64,000 bases of DNA from Conus ventricosus (lineage: Eukaryota; Mollusca; Gastropoda; Neogastropoda; Conidae): contig CM031607.1 of assembly GCA_018398815.1 (NCBI GenBank), forward strand, positions 85,136,422 to 85,200,421, given 5' to 3'. The position numbers and the translations under genes were made by a program. The notes beneath the pieces are model-generated. The model had not been told where the DNA came from. It ran no database searches and saw only the letters and a list, made by a program, of their open reading frames with translations. This document shows positions 21,701 through 31,214 of the stretch, in pieces. Within the stretch, counting starts at the first letter, position 1. Every line of letters starts with the position of its first letter.

Positions 21701-22851
21701 GGAGGCTTGCAAGCATCGTCACACTCAAACTGTTCGTACGCTGCTGGAACACACAGCCTCTGTGTGCATACCTGACAACAAAGGGCGATTACCCCTACAC
21801 TGGGCATGCAAAAGAGGAGCTGCTGACGTCTGTGATTTGTTGCTTGAGAATGGAGCTGACCCAGGTCTCCGTGTTCCCGAGGGGCTACCGCGCTGTATTA
21901 TGCCTGTGCAGGTGGAAGTCTGATGGTCATGACATCACTTCTGGACAGGGGGGCAGACATTCACATCACTGATGATGAAGGATACTCTCTTGTCCATGCC
22001 GCCAGTGAGCGTGGGCAGGTGGAAATCCTGAAGAAATTAGTTGATTGTGGTTTGAACATACATGCAAAAGACATACGTGGAAATACTTCACTACACATTG
22101 CTGCTTCACTTGGGCATTCTGATGTGTGTATGTATTTACTTGACAGTGGGCTGGATGTCAACGCTGTGAATCAAAAACAAGAACTCCCACTGCATGGAGC
22201 AACGGAAAACAGCCACAGAGAAGTTGTAGACATACTCCTCAATCACGGAGCCAATGTCGATGCTCAGAACGGTCTACAGGAGACTCCAATGCATCTGGCT
22301 GCAACAAAAAACGAACCGTTGTGAAAAGGCTTCTTCAGAAGAATGCCTGCACCGATGTCAAAGATGCAAATGGAGACACTCCACTTCACCTGGCAATTCA
22401 AGGCAACAACACACAAGTTGCTGAGCAGCTTCTTCGTGCCAGTGCCAGTCCTGGAATCATCAACTGCATGGGAAATTCACCTCTGCATTGCATATGTACA
22501 CAGGAACAAACCTGGCTGATCCGAGCTCTCATGCAGAGGGGTGGCAGTGTACACAGTTTGAACAGAGAACACAACTCCCCTCTGCACTGTGTATGTTTGA
22601 AAGGGCTGCAGAATCCAGTCAAAGCTCTGATTGAGTACGGAGCTGATGTTGATGGGCAGAACCATCACGGAGATACACCTCTCCACCTGGCTAGCAGGAA
22701 TGGGCATGCACACGTTGTTCATGTGCTTTTGAAGAGTAAAGCGAACGCAGATCTCACTAATGGTCAAGGATGACACCTTTTGACGTTGCCATAACTGCAA
22801 AGTATGTTTCCATCGTCGGCTCTACAGAGAGCAAGCCAGTCTGATCACTAG
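18798..22851 (+). pseudogene. exon B of STAND NTPase-ankyrin gene, left copy, many frameshifts
   Basis: The acceptor TTGTTCCAG ends at 18797. The exon opens DQSREEILIDQSTFVKTAFF, then the P-loop LTGPKGSGKSAMAK, the Walker B-like VLLEDIFGSD and the sensor-like YFVIITLRTEV: an nSTAND3-like NTPase (residues about 1-180). Reading is lost at about 19300. From 20620 to the TAG at 22849-22851 ankyrin repeats follow in several frames (breaks near 20720, 20920, 21220, 21420, 21600, 21880, 22310 and 22770). Only one linker of the MCANNTxTHIL type is present (about 20985), so the 975-bp higher-order unit is essentially single here versus five in the right copy. Most breaks coincide with homopolymer differences against the right copy, so they may be sequence errors rather than true decay. 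Confidence 0.75.
19330..20620 (+). other. low-quality sequence block within exon B
   Basis: This block aligns by eye with ankyrin-coding sequence of the right copy (for example the segment near 19900-20030 corresponds to 48770-48640 reversed) but with dense insertions, deletions and swollen homopolymers, quite unlike the near-identity on either side. The pattern fits an unpolished or chimeric read stretch, not evolution. Coding content here should not be trusted. Confidence 0.7.
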
Positions 22852-23271
22852 TGACGCACAGGTAGACGCGCATGTGTACCTGTTCATGACGGGTACTTTC
22901 AAAATATTTGCTTTTGAGGACAAAAACAGACAGCTGTTGCAGAAACTATGTTGCTCACTTCTTTATAACAGCACACTATTCTTTGTTTTTGTTTTTTTAC
23001 ACAGGCCATTGAAAATCAGGCAGTCGATGCATGACTCTAAAACTTTGGATTTCCCAAGGAATGCTTTGACGTCTCATCGGGCAGAGTGAACTTCAGTCAA
23101 GGAGAAGCTGATATCTCGGGACCAGTGTTGAAGTGAAAATAGAACACAGTGTTCTGACTGAAAACCACTACTGATTATGTTTCTGATTGTCTAAAGTGAA
23201 ATTCTGAACCTTGCGTCTTGTCTGGTTCTACACATATATAGTTTTTTGCTTTCATTTTGTTCCTGTCTCGT
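22852..23271 (+). other. 3' flank / probable 3' UTR of the ankyrin gene (left copy)
   Basis: Non-coding. Conserved in inverted orientation at 41805-41501 and 38548-38340. No clear polyadenylation signal could be assigned with confidence. Confidence 0.45.
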
Positions 23272-23590
23272 CTTCCCCGCCCCCACCATCATGGCATTAC
23301 TCCTGCTGCACTCATTCAGGCTACCCAGTTCTCTGTCATACGCTGGCTGTCTTCCCCGCCCCCACCATCATGGCATTACTCCTGCTGCACTCATTCGGCT
23401 ACCCAGTTCTCTGTCATACGCTGGCTTGTCTTCCCCGCCCCCACCATCATGGCATTACTCCTGCTGCACTCATTCAGGCTACCCAGTTCTCTGTCATACG
23501 CTGGCTTGTCTTCCCCGCCCCCACCATCATGGCATTACTCCTGCTGCACTCATTCAGGCTACCCAGTTCTCTGTCATACGCAGGCTCGTC
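23272..23590 (+). repeat. 80-bp minisatellite, four copies
   Basis: Units of 79-80 bp begin with CTTCCCCGCCCCCACCATCA at 23272, 23351, 23430 and 23510. The apparent long open frames across it (up to 190 codons) are repeat artefacts. The inverted counterpart is at 38012-38330. Confidence 0.9.
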
Positions 23591-23685
23591 CTGGTGCACT
23601 GCTGTCTACAGGCAGCAATCAGTATCGGCTGTCATGAGCAACACATCGGAGGAGCCCCTGCATTGCTGCCAAGTCACTTCGATGA

Positions 23686-24056
23686 TGTTCAGTGATGCTT
23701 GTTCTGATCCAGACACACAAAGGACACCACCCACTAAATGCGCTACTGACAACTATAGTTGTACAGCCACAGAGCCAGCATGAGTGGGCGTGAAGCTCTG
23801 CAGGGCTCCACTGTGTCCGTCCATTGACAGTCCCTGTAAACTTGCCACTACCGCCCACTTTGACACGTGCCTACCAGGTACCAGCTGAGGAAGTGGACAG
23901 GAAATGTAAACTGAAGTCACTACGATAGCAGGACATGAAGGGCCACAGAATTTCACACAGTTTTTAAAAAAAAATAATGATCAATGTGTTGAAGATGAGG
24001 CTATCGAGTTCTATACTGGTCAGAAAGCACAAGACAGGGTTGTACTCTACTCTTTT
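23686..24056 (+). repeat. interspersed repeat X (about 370 bp)
   Basis: Starts with GATGTTCAGTGATGC and contains GCCAGCATGAGTGGGCGTGA and CCATTGACAGTCCCTGTA. Related copies lie at 27215-27580 (+), 31215-30850 (-) and 37930-37545 (-), with diverged ones in the intron (about 13760-13300, 53745-54060, 60465-60790). Non-coding; family unknown to me. Confidence 0.6.
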
Positions 24057-24059
24057 GTT

Positions 24060-24364
24060 GGTTTTTGTTGTTGTTGTTGGTTGTTATCTACTTTATGTCA
24101 AAGTATGAAGAAGGTCTAGAAATACACACACCTGCACTGTAAGGCTGGGAATTCGAGAAACACTCTAACAACACTTCCACTGAGTGAACCAAACCCACCT
24201 TTGTGGCTCCAAGCTTCTCAATGGAGCCAATAACACGCCCAACGCTGGGCTGGAGCCGCCCAGAACCGAAATAATCCTACAAATAAATGCTTGTGACGGG
24301 AGTGGAACCCATGGCACCCCAGCACACAGCCAGAAGCACTAACCACTGCACCAAGGTGGCTGGT
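24060..24364 (-). mobile_element. tRNA-derived SINE, full-length
   Basis: On the - strand it begins CCACCTTGGTGCAGTGGTTAG (A-box-like) and about 40 bp later has GGGTTCCACTCCCGTC (B-box-like), the internal RNA polymerase III promoter of tRNA-derived SINEs. A body containing GGCGGCTCCAGCCCAGCGTT follows, and it ends in a simple A/C-rich tail (GTTGTTTTTG-type on +). It cannot fold as a full tRNA. The same family occurs at 26340, 28992, 35002 and 37239, with fragments at 27299 and 31121. Confidence 0.75.
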
Positions 24365-24379
24365 GTTCATGTGCTTTTT

Positions 24380-25440
24380 TTATACATTGTCAAGAGAAAG
24401 GACCAATGTGGGGCTGTGCATCATTTTGTCACCAAAGCATATTGGTTATTTAGTGGGTAGCAACATGAAGTAAAGTATGACTGGGGTTAATCAGGATATT
24501 TTTGACAATGTGAATTAAATGAATAAGGAGGAGCGTGTCTTAAAGGAATTCTGTGCAGCTCCTCAAGAGACTTGCATATTACCCCTGCTTGTAGCTGTTT
24601 TTGCTGTAATATTTTCGATCCTGTATAGTCAATGCAGAGTGATAGATGTCATTTTGATCTCTTTTTTTTTGTTCTTGATGTGTTCGTGATCTTTACAAAC
24701 CAGTATTTAAATTGTTCTTCAGTTATTGGAAACAGCTGTTATTGCTTTTGTGCGTCTAAGTGTGTAAATGTTTTGATGCATTTCATTTTCACTTTATTTC
24801 ATGCGGATATAATTGATACGTTTTCTTTCACCATCTTAGATTTGTTTTCTTTTGGAGTAAATCTTGTGTGAGTATCTTTTGACTGTGCAAAGGTTTTAGA
24901 TTTGTTTTCTTTCCTATGAATATTTTTCATTCATAGTGCGTTGGTGTAAAAACAAAATTTCATTTGTGGTCTTGTTTTACATATTTTTGTTTTCAGACTC
25001 TGAACATATTTATAGATCTATTTTCTTCTGTCAACTTTTTTTTCTTTTGTTTTGAGTCCGCGTTCATTTTTGATGTTTGTGTTTTGTTATTTTTGTGCAA
25101 AATATTTATTTTCTTCTTTTTATTTAAGTTGATTTCTTTCATTTGCTTTGTTTCTGTGTAATCATTTATTTTACTTCTGCTTTAGTCCAAAACAACCCCA
25201 TTTCATTTGTGTTGCTTTTGGGGACCTTTCATGTTTTTTGTGTGGCGTGAAAAAAATTCTTTTGTTTTGCTTTGTTTTTGTGAAAACTTTTCTACCTTTT
25301 TTGTTTTTTGAAACATTTTATCTTTACTAATATTTTATTTTGTGTACAGAGTTTTTAAAACTGTTGATGTAAAGGACTCTCTGGGGAAAACATTGATAAT
25401 GATAACGGAAACGTAGGATCAGCTTTGACTGATGGATTAT
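24380..25440 (-). repeat. AT-rich repeat unit (array copy 1)
   Basis: T-rich non-coding sequence beginning near CATTGTCAAGAGAAAGGACC and containing CACCAAAGCATA and GCAGCTCCTCAAGAGACTTG. Diverged copies begin at 26605, 27722 and 29162, with inverted ones ending at about 30730, 34985 and 37215. Short frames here are Phe-rich artefacts. Confidence 0.6.
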
Positions 25441-25490
25441 TTTTCCGCCCAACAGTTGTCCTTTTTCAGTCCCCCCCCCCAAACCCCACC

Positions 25491-25494
25491 TCTC

Positions 25495-25531
<37 letters not shown>

Positions 25532-25615
25532 TAGGTGATGTTTTTGAGAGGAGAGAGGAGGAGAGAGAGGAGAGAGAGAGAGAGAGAGAAAGAAAAGAGA
25601 GAGAAGAGAGGGGGG
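25491..25615. repeat. (CT)n / (GA)n inverted microsatellite pair
   Basis: A CT tract (25491-25532) is followed after about 20 bp by a GA tract (25550-25615). The two are complementary and could form a hairpin. Mirrored at 36001-36115. Confidence 0.9.
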
Positions 25616-26339
25616 AAAAAGCATTTTTACTAAAAAATTAAATCTGCTGGTATTGGATAGAACTCCCCCGCGTCAAACTGACAAATGCTAATATATTTGA
25701 AAACAAAAAGAGACTTTGCATAATTTTTTTATGTGTTATATTTTTTTTTTTTAAATGTTGTTGTTCTTGTTTTTTACTTTATTGTGCAAATTTACACACC
25801 CCAATTTTCCTAAAAAAAAATCCATTCACTGTCTTGAAACGTTTTTATTATTTTTAAATTATTTTTATTATTATTTTTACTATCAAAATTTAAATGTATT
25901 TATTGCGCCTATTCTCGGAAAGAAATCAAACTTTAAGTGCTCCATGCTCATATCCAGGGCCTTTAAAGGCTGCTGCTGGCGCTCCATTCAGGGGCTTTCC
26001 TACCTTCAGTCAAATCAACACTCGCTTTTTCCCCGTCGTTCTTTTTAATTTCTCATGCTGGTGCATGCTAGTGAAAATGCCATCCTACAAAAACCCAAAT
26101 GGCCTTTCTTTCATCAGCATGGTGATCCAGATACACAAAGGACACCCCCTATAAATGCCCGATTGACGACGATATTTGGAGCTAGCCTAAAATGGGGTGA
26201 AACTGTGGAGGGCACAAGATTTAAGGGAATGAAGGGCCACAAAAATTCAGACACCCCTTTCTTTGAATAAAGACAAAGTTTTTTGAAGAGAAGCTGCAGA
26301 TTCTCAGTGGTCAGAGATTACATGCAGGGTGTACTCTCC
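25616..26339. other. non-coding spacer, low base quality
   Basis: Collinear in inverted orientation with about 35980-35290. Homopolymer differences between the two are frequent. No gene. Confidence 0.45.
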
Positions 26340-26592
26340 CCTTTTTTTTGATGTTGTTTTTTGACTAACCCCAGACTAACAAAGGGCCTTAGAAATTACC
26401 ACCGCTTTGAAGGGAGGAAATTTAGCAAAATCTAAAAAAGCACCACCAAGTGGACCAAACTCACCCGTGTTACTCCAACCTTCTGAATGGAGCCCATAAT
26501 GCACCCAACGCTGGGCTGGAACAGCACAGAATAATCTCACAAATAAATGCTTCTCGTGGGACAAGCGCTAACCACTGCACCAAGCTTGCTGG
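26340..26592 (-). mobile_element. tRNA-derived SINE, diverged copy
   Basis: The - strand starts CAGCAAGCTTGGTGCAGTGG. The A-box is intact, but the B-box region is deleted (CACGAGAAGCATTT replaces it). The body CCAGCGTTGGGTGCATTATG is recognisable. Confidence 0.65.
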
Positions 26593-26599
26593 TGTTCAC

Positions 26600-27214
26600 G
26601 TACTTTTTGTATACTGCCAAGAGAAAGGACCAGTGAGATGCTGTACATAATTTTGTCACCAAAGCAGACTGGTTAGTATTTAGGGGGCAGCAACATGAAG
26701 TAAAATTTGACTGGGGGTAATCATGACGTTTTTGACAATGTGAATTGAAATGAATAAGCAGCAGCATGCCTTGTAGGAACTTTTTGCTTTCTTTCGTATG
26801 TATAATTTTCATTCATCGTGTTTTGATGTAAACGTTGTGGGGTTTTTTTTTTTCATTTTTGTTGTTGTAAATGTCTTTTGTTTTCTGACTGTAAAATCTT
26901 TCTAGATTTATTTTCCTATGTTAACATATTTTTCTTTTATATTGTGTCAATGTTCATTTTGACGTAAATGTCCCATTTTTGTGTAAAAGATTTGTTTGCT
27001 TCGTTCCTTGAGTTGACTTCTTCACTTTTTTTTCTGTGTAGGCATCACTGACTTCTTCCGTTTTTCTCATAAACAATTCCCTTTCGTTTGTAGATACTTT
27101 CATGATTTTTGTGTATGCCTGCAGAAAAATCTTTGATTTGCTTTGTTTCTGTGAAAACAATTATATACATTTTACTCTTTGTGAACATTTCGTCTTTACA
27201 TAATATGTATATTT
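26600..27214 (-). repeat. AT-rich repeat unit (array copy 2, shorter)
   Basis: Same opening motifs as the unit at 24380 (GTCAAGAGAAAGGACCAGTG, CACCAAAGCAGACTGG), then diverging T-rich sequence. Mirrored at 34990-34385. Confidence 0.6.
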
Positions 27215-27580
27215 GATGTTCAGTGATGCATGCTCTGATCCAACACACATATGACACCACCCACTAAATGCACTACTAACGGCAATAGTGGCACCAGCCA
27301 CCTTGGTGCAGTGGTTAGCAGAGCCAGCATGAGTGGGTGTGAAGCTCTGCAGGGTACCACCATGTCTGTCCATTGACAGTCCCTGTATACTTGCCACTAC
27401 CGCCCACTTTGACACGTGCTTACCGAGTACCAGCTGAGGACGTGGACAGGAAATCTTCACTGAGATTACCATGATAGGAGGACATGAAGTGCCACAGAAT
27501 TTCTGACACTTAAAAAAAAAGAGTGTGTTGAAGATGAAGCTATGAGTTCTATAGTGGTCAGAGACAACATGACAAGTGTG
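27215..27580 (+). repeat. interspersed repeat X, second copy, with SINE fragment
   Basis: Carries the same blocks as 23686-24056. A 23-bp SINE head (CCACCTTGGTGCAGTGGTTAG, about 27299-27321) sits inside it. Its inverted counterpart at 31215-30850 is split from the flank by the RTE insertion. Confidence 0.6.
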
Positions 27581-27699
27581 AACTCTACGCTTTTTTAAAA
27601 TTGTTATGAAGATTTTAGGCTACAGGGTTTGCGTACCTTTTTTGGATTGATGTTTTCGTTCATTTTGCATTGGTTTTGAGCACTTTTTGTTTGGTTCGT

Positions 27700-28833
27700 T
27701 CTGGTTTGAAATCTATTTTTGTACATTGTCAAGAGAAGGGACTGATGTGGTGTTGTACATAATTTTGCCACGAAAGCATACTTGTTAGTATTTAATGGGC
27801 AGCAATGTGAAGTAAAATGTGACTTGGGGTAAACGGACATTTTTGATCATGTGAATTGAAATGAATAAGGAGAGGCGTGCCTTGTAGGAACTCTGTGCAG
27901 CTCCTGAAGAGACTGACATATTACTCCCTCAACTTATATTTTCTCTTTGCTGTAAGATTTTTGATCATGTTAAGTAAATGCACAGTGATGGATTCATTTT
28001 GATCGCCTTTGTCCTTGGTGTGTATGTGGTCTTTATAAACCAGTGTTTAATTGTTCTTCACTGATTGTGAATGGTTTTGATGGCTTTTTGTGTGTCTATG
28101 CAGACTTTATGTGTGTATGTGTAATTTTTTTAATGTTTTATTTTCACTTTATTTCATGTGAATAAATCGATTTGCTTTTATGTTACCATCTTTAATTTGT
28201 TTGCTTCTGGAGTAAATCTTGTGTCAGTATCTTTTGACTTTGTGCAAAGGTTTTAGATTTGTTTTCTTTCGTATTTATATTTTTCATTCATGGTGTGTTA
28301 ATGTTTAAAAAAGTTTTTTTTTTTTCATTGCTGTTCTTATTTTACATATCTTTTGTTTCTGACTCTGAATATTTTTGAAGATTTATTTTCTGATGTTAAC
28401 ATATTTTCCTTTTGTTTTGTGTCAGTATTCATTTTGATGTATATGTTTCATTCAGTTGAATTCTTTCATTTGCTTTGTTTCTGTGTAATCATTATTGACT
28501 TGTTGTTTTCGTCTAGAACAGCCCCTTTTCGTTTGTGTTGCTTTTGTAGGAACTGTCATGATTTTTGTGTGTGCATGCAGAAATATCTTTGATTTGCTTT
28601 GTTTCTTCTGTGAAAAGATGTCTATCCATGTTTGCTCTTTGTAAACATTTCATCTTTACATAATATGTGTACTTTGTGTAAAGAGTTTTTTATCTGTTCA
28701 TGTGAAGGACTCGTCTTGGGAAAACATTGATAATGATAACGGAAACTGTGATGGATGCTATGCTAATGACCGATGGATTATCTTTCAAGACAGTTGTTCT
28801 GATATACTTTTTTCAGTCCTTCCCTTACACACC
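27700..28833 (-). repeat. AT-rich repeat unit (array copy 3)
   Basis: Another copy of the unit at 24380, ending like it in GGGAAAACATTGATAATGAT and a CT tract. Only its first part (27700-27950) has an inverted counterpart (30830-30540); the N gap cuts off the rest. Confidence 0.6.
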
Positions 28834-28865
28834 ATCTCTCTCTCTCTGTCTCTCTGTAGTTGTGT

Positions 28866-28901
<36 letters not shown>

Positions 28902-28990
28902 GTGTCGTGTGTGTGTGTGTGTGTGTAGTGTGTGGGCGCACGCGCACGTGCGTGCGTGCTGCGTGCGTGCGTGCGTGCGTGTGCGTGCGT
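28834..28990. repeat. (CT)n-(TG)n-(TGCG)n microsatellite
   Basis: Short CT tract, TG repeat, then a TGCG/CGTG alternating tract running to 28990. Confidence 0.95.
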
Positions 28991-28991
28991 G

Positions 28992-29150
28992 CTCCAAGCT
29001 TCTGATTGGAGCCCATAACACACTCAGCGCTGGGATGGAGCCGCCCAGAATCTAAATAATGCCACAAATAAATGCTTCTAACGGGAGTGGAACCCACGGC
29101 ATCCCAGCACACAGCCAGAAGCACTAACCACTGCACCAAGGTGGCTGGTG
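28992..29150 (-). mobile_element. tRNA-derived SINE, 3'-truncated copy
   Basis: The - strand head CACCTTGGTGCAGTGGTTAG and B-box-like GGGTTCCACTCCCGTT are well preserved. The body stops at the microsatellite (28990), so its tail is missing. Confidence 0.75.
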
Positions 29151-29154
29151 TTCA

Positions 29155-29438
29155 CATGCCTTTTGTACATTGTCAAGAGAAAGAACTAGTGTGATGCTGT
29201 GCATCATTTTGTCACCAAAGCATACTGGTTAATATTTAGTGGGCGGCAATATGAAGTAAAGTATGACTGGGGGTATATTTTTTTTAATCAGGACATTTTT
29301 GATCATGTTAACTGAAATGAATAAAGAGGAGCTGCCTTGTAGGAACTCCTGAAAAGACCGACATATTATCCTGCTTGAAGCCTCCTTTGCTGTAACATTT
29401 TGATTGTTAAGTAAATGACAGTGACAGATGTCTTGATA
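29155..29438 (-). repeat. AT-rich repeat unit (array copy 4), cut by gap
   Basis: Begins with GTCAAGAGAAAGAACTAGTG like the other units and runs into the N gap. Confidence 0.6.
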
Positions 29439-30438
29439 NNNNNNNNNNNNNNNNNNNNNNNNNNNNNNNNNNNNNNNNNNNNNNNNNNNNNNNNNNNNNN
29501 NNNNNNNNNNNNNNNNNNNNNNNNNNNNNNNNNNNNNNNNNNNNNNNNNNNNNNNNNNNNNNNNNNNNNNNNNNNNNNNNNNNNNNNNNNNNNNNNNNNN
29601 NNNNNNNNNNNNNNNNNNNNNNNNNNNNNNNNNNNNNNNNNNNNNNNNNNNNNNNNNNNNNNNNNNNNNNNNNNNNNNNNNNNNNNNNNNNNNNNNNNNN
29701 NNNNNNNNNNNNNNNNNNNNNNNNNNNNNNNNNNNNNNNNNNNNNNNNNNNNNNNNNNNNNNNNNNNNNNNNNNNNNNNNNNNNNNNNNNNNNNNNNNNN
29801 NNNNNNNNNNNNNNNNNNNNNNNNNNNNNNNNNNNNNNNNNNNNNNNNNNNNNNNNNNNNNNNNNNNNNNNNNNNNNNNNNNNNNNNNNNNNNNNNNNNN
29901 NNNNNNNNNNNNNNNNNNNNNNNNNNNNNNNNNNNNNNNNNNNNNNNNNNNNNNNNNNNNNNNNNNNNNNNNNNNNNNNNNNNNNNNNNNNNNNNNNNNN
30001 NNNNNNNNNNNNNNNNNNNNNNNNNNNNNNNNNNNNNNNNNNNNNNNNNNNNNNNNNNNNNNNNNNNNNNNNNNNNNNNNNNNNNNNNNNNNNNNNNNNN
30101 NNNNNNNNNNNNNNNNNNNNNNNNNNNNNNNNNNNNNNNNNNNNNNNNNNNNNNNNNNNNNNNNNNNNNNNNNNNNNNNNNNNNNNNNNNNNNNNNNNNN
30201 NNNNNNNNNNNNNNNNNNNNNNNNNNNNNNNNNNNNNNNNNNNNNNNNNNNNNNNNNNNNNNNNNNNNNNNNNNNNNNNNNNNNNNNNNNNNNNNNNNNN
30301 NNNNNNNNNNNNNNNNNNNNNNNNNNNNNNNNNNNNNNNNNNNNNNNNNNNNNNNNNNNNNNNNNNNNNNNNNNNNNNNNNNNNNNNNNNNNNNNNNNNN
30401 NNNNNNNNNNNNNNNNNNNNNNNNNNNNNNNNNNNNNN
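29439..30438. other. assembly gap of exactly 1000 N
   Basis: The round length indicates a scaffolding placeholder, not a measured distance. The orientation of the flanking contigs relative to one another is not proven by sequence. Confidence 0.99.
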
Positions 30439-31214
30439 ATCAAAAAAAAGAAAAAATCCCTAAAAAACTTTTTGCTTAAAAAAAAAAACTTTTTATTACA
30501 TGACCCAAAACTTACAGCAAAAAAAAATTAAGTAGAGGGAGGTAATATGTCAGTTCTGGGGGCCCCAGAGTTCCTCAAGGCTCTCTTATTCTTTCAATTC
30601 CTGATCAAAATGTCCGTTTACCCAAGTCACATTTTTCACATTGTCCCCATTAAATACTAACAAGTTTTGCTTTCGTGGCAAAATTATGTACAACCCCACA
30701 TCAGTCCCTTCTCTTGACAATGTAAAAAAATAGATTTCAAACCAGAACGAACCAAACAAAAAGTGCCAAAACCAATGCAAAATGAACGAAAACATCAATC
30801 CAAAAAAGGTACGCAAACCCTGTAGCCTAAAATCTTCAATAACATTTTTAAAAAAGCGTAGAGTTCAACCTTGTCATGTTGTCTTGACCACTATAGACTC
30901 CATGCTTCATCTTCAACACACTCTTTTTTTTAAGGTCAGAAATTCTGTGGCACTTCTTGTCCTCCTTCATGGTAATCTCAGTGAAGATTTCCTGCCCACG
31001 TCCTCAGCTGGTACTCGGTAAGCAGTGTCAAAGTGGGCGGTAGTGGAAAAGTATACAGGGACTGTCAATGGACAGACATGGGTGGTACCCTGCAGAGCTT
31101 CAACCCATCATGCTGGCTCTGTACCACTGCACCAAGGTGGCTGGTGCCACTATTCCCGTAGTAGTGCATTTATTTGGGTGGTGTCATTGGTGTTGGATCA
31201 GGAGCATGCATCAT
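30439..31214 (+). repeat. inverted counterpart of 27950-27215
   Basis: The end of an AT-rich unit (30540-30730), Phe-poor spacer, then repeat X in - orientation (31215-30850) with the SINE head fragment ACCACTGCACCAAGGTGGCT (about 31121-31143). The first 100 bases next to the gap are homopolymer-rich and of poor quality. Confidence 0.6.

Noticed and set aside
23211..23783. 190-codon Pro/His/Leu-rich frame
   Set aside because: It runs over the 80-bp minisatellite, is open in several frames at once, and has no similarity or splice support.
29229..30479. Frames of 354-404 codons at the first gap
   Set aside because: Almost entirely N; the gap has no stop codons by definition.
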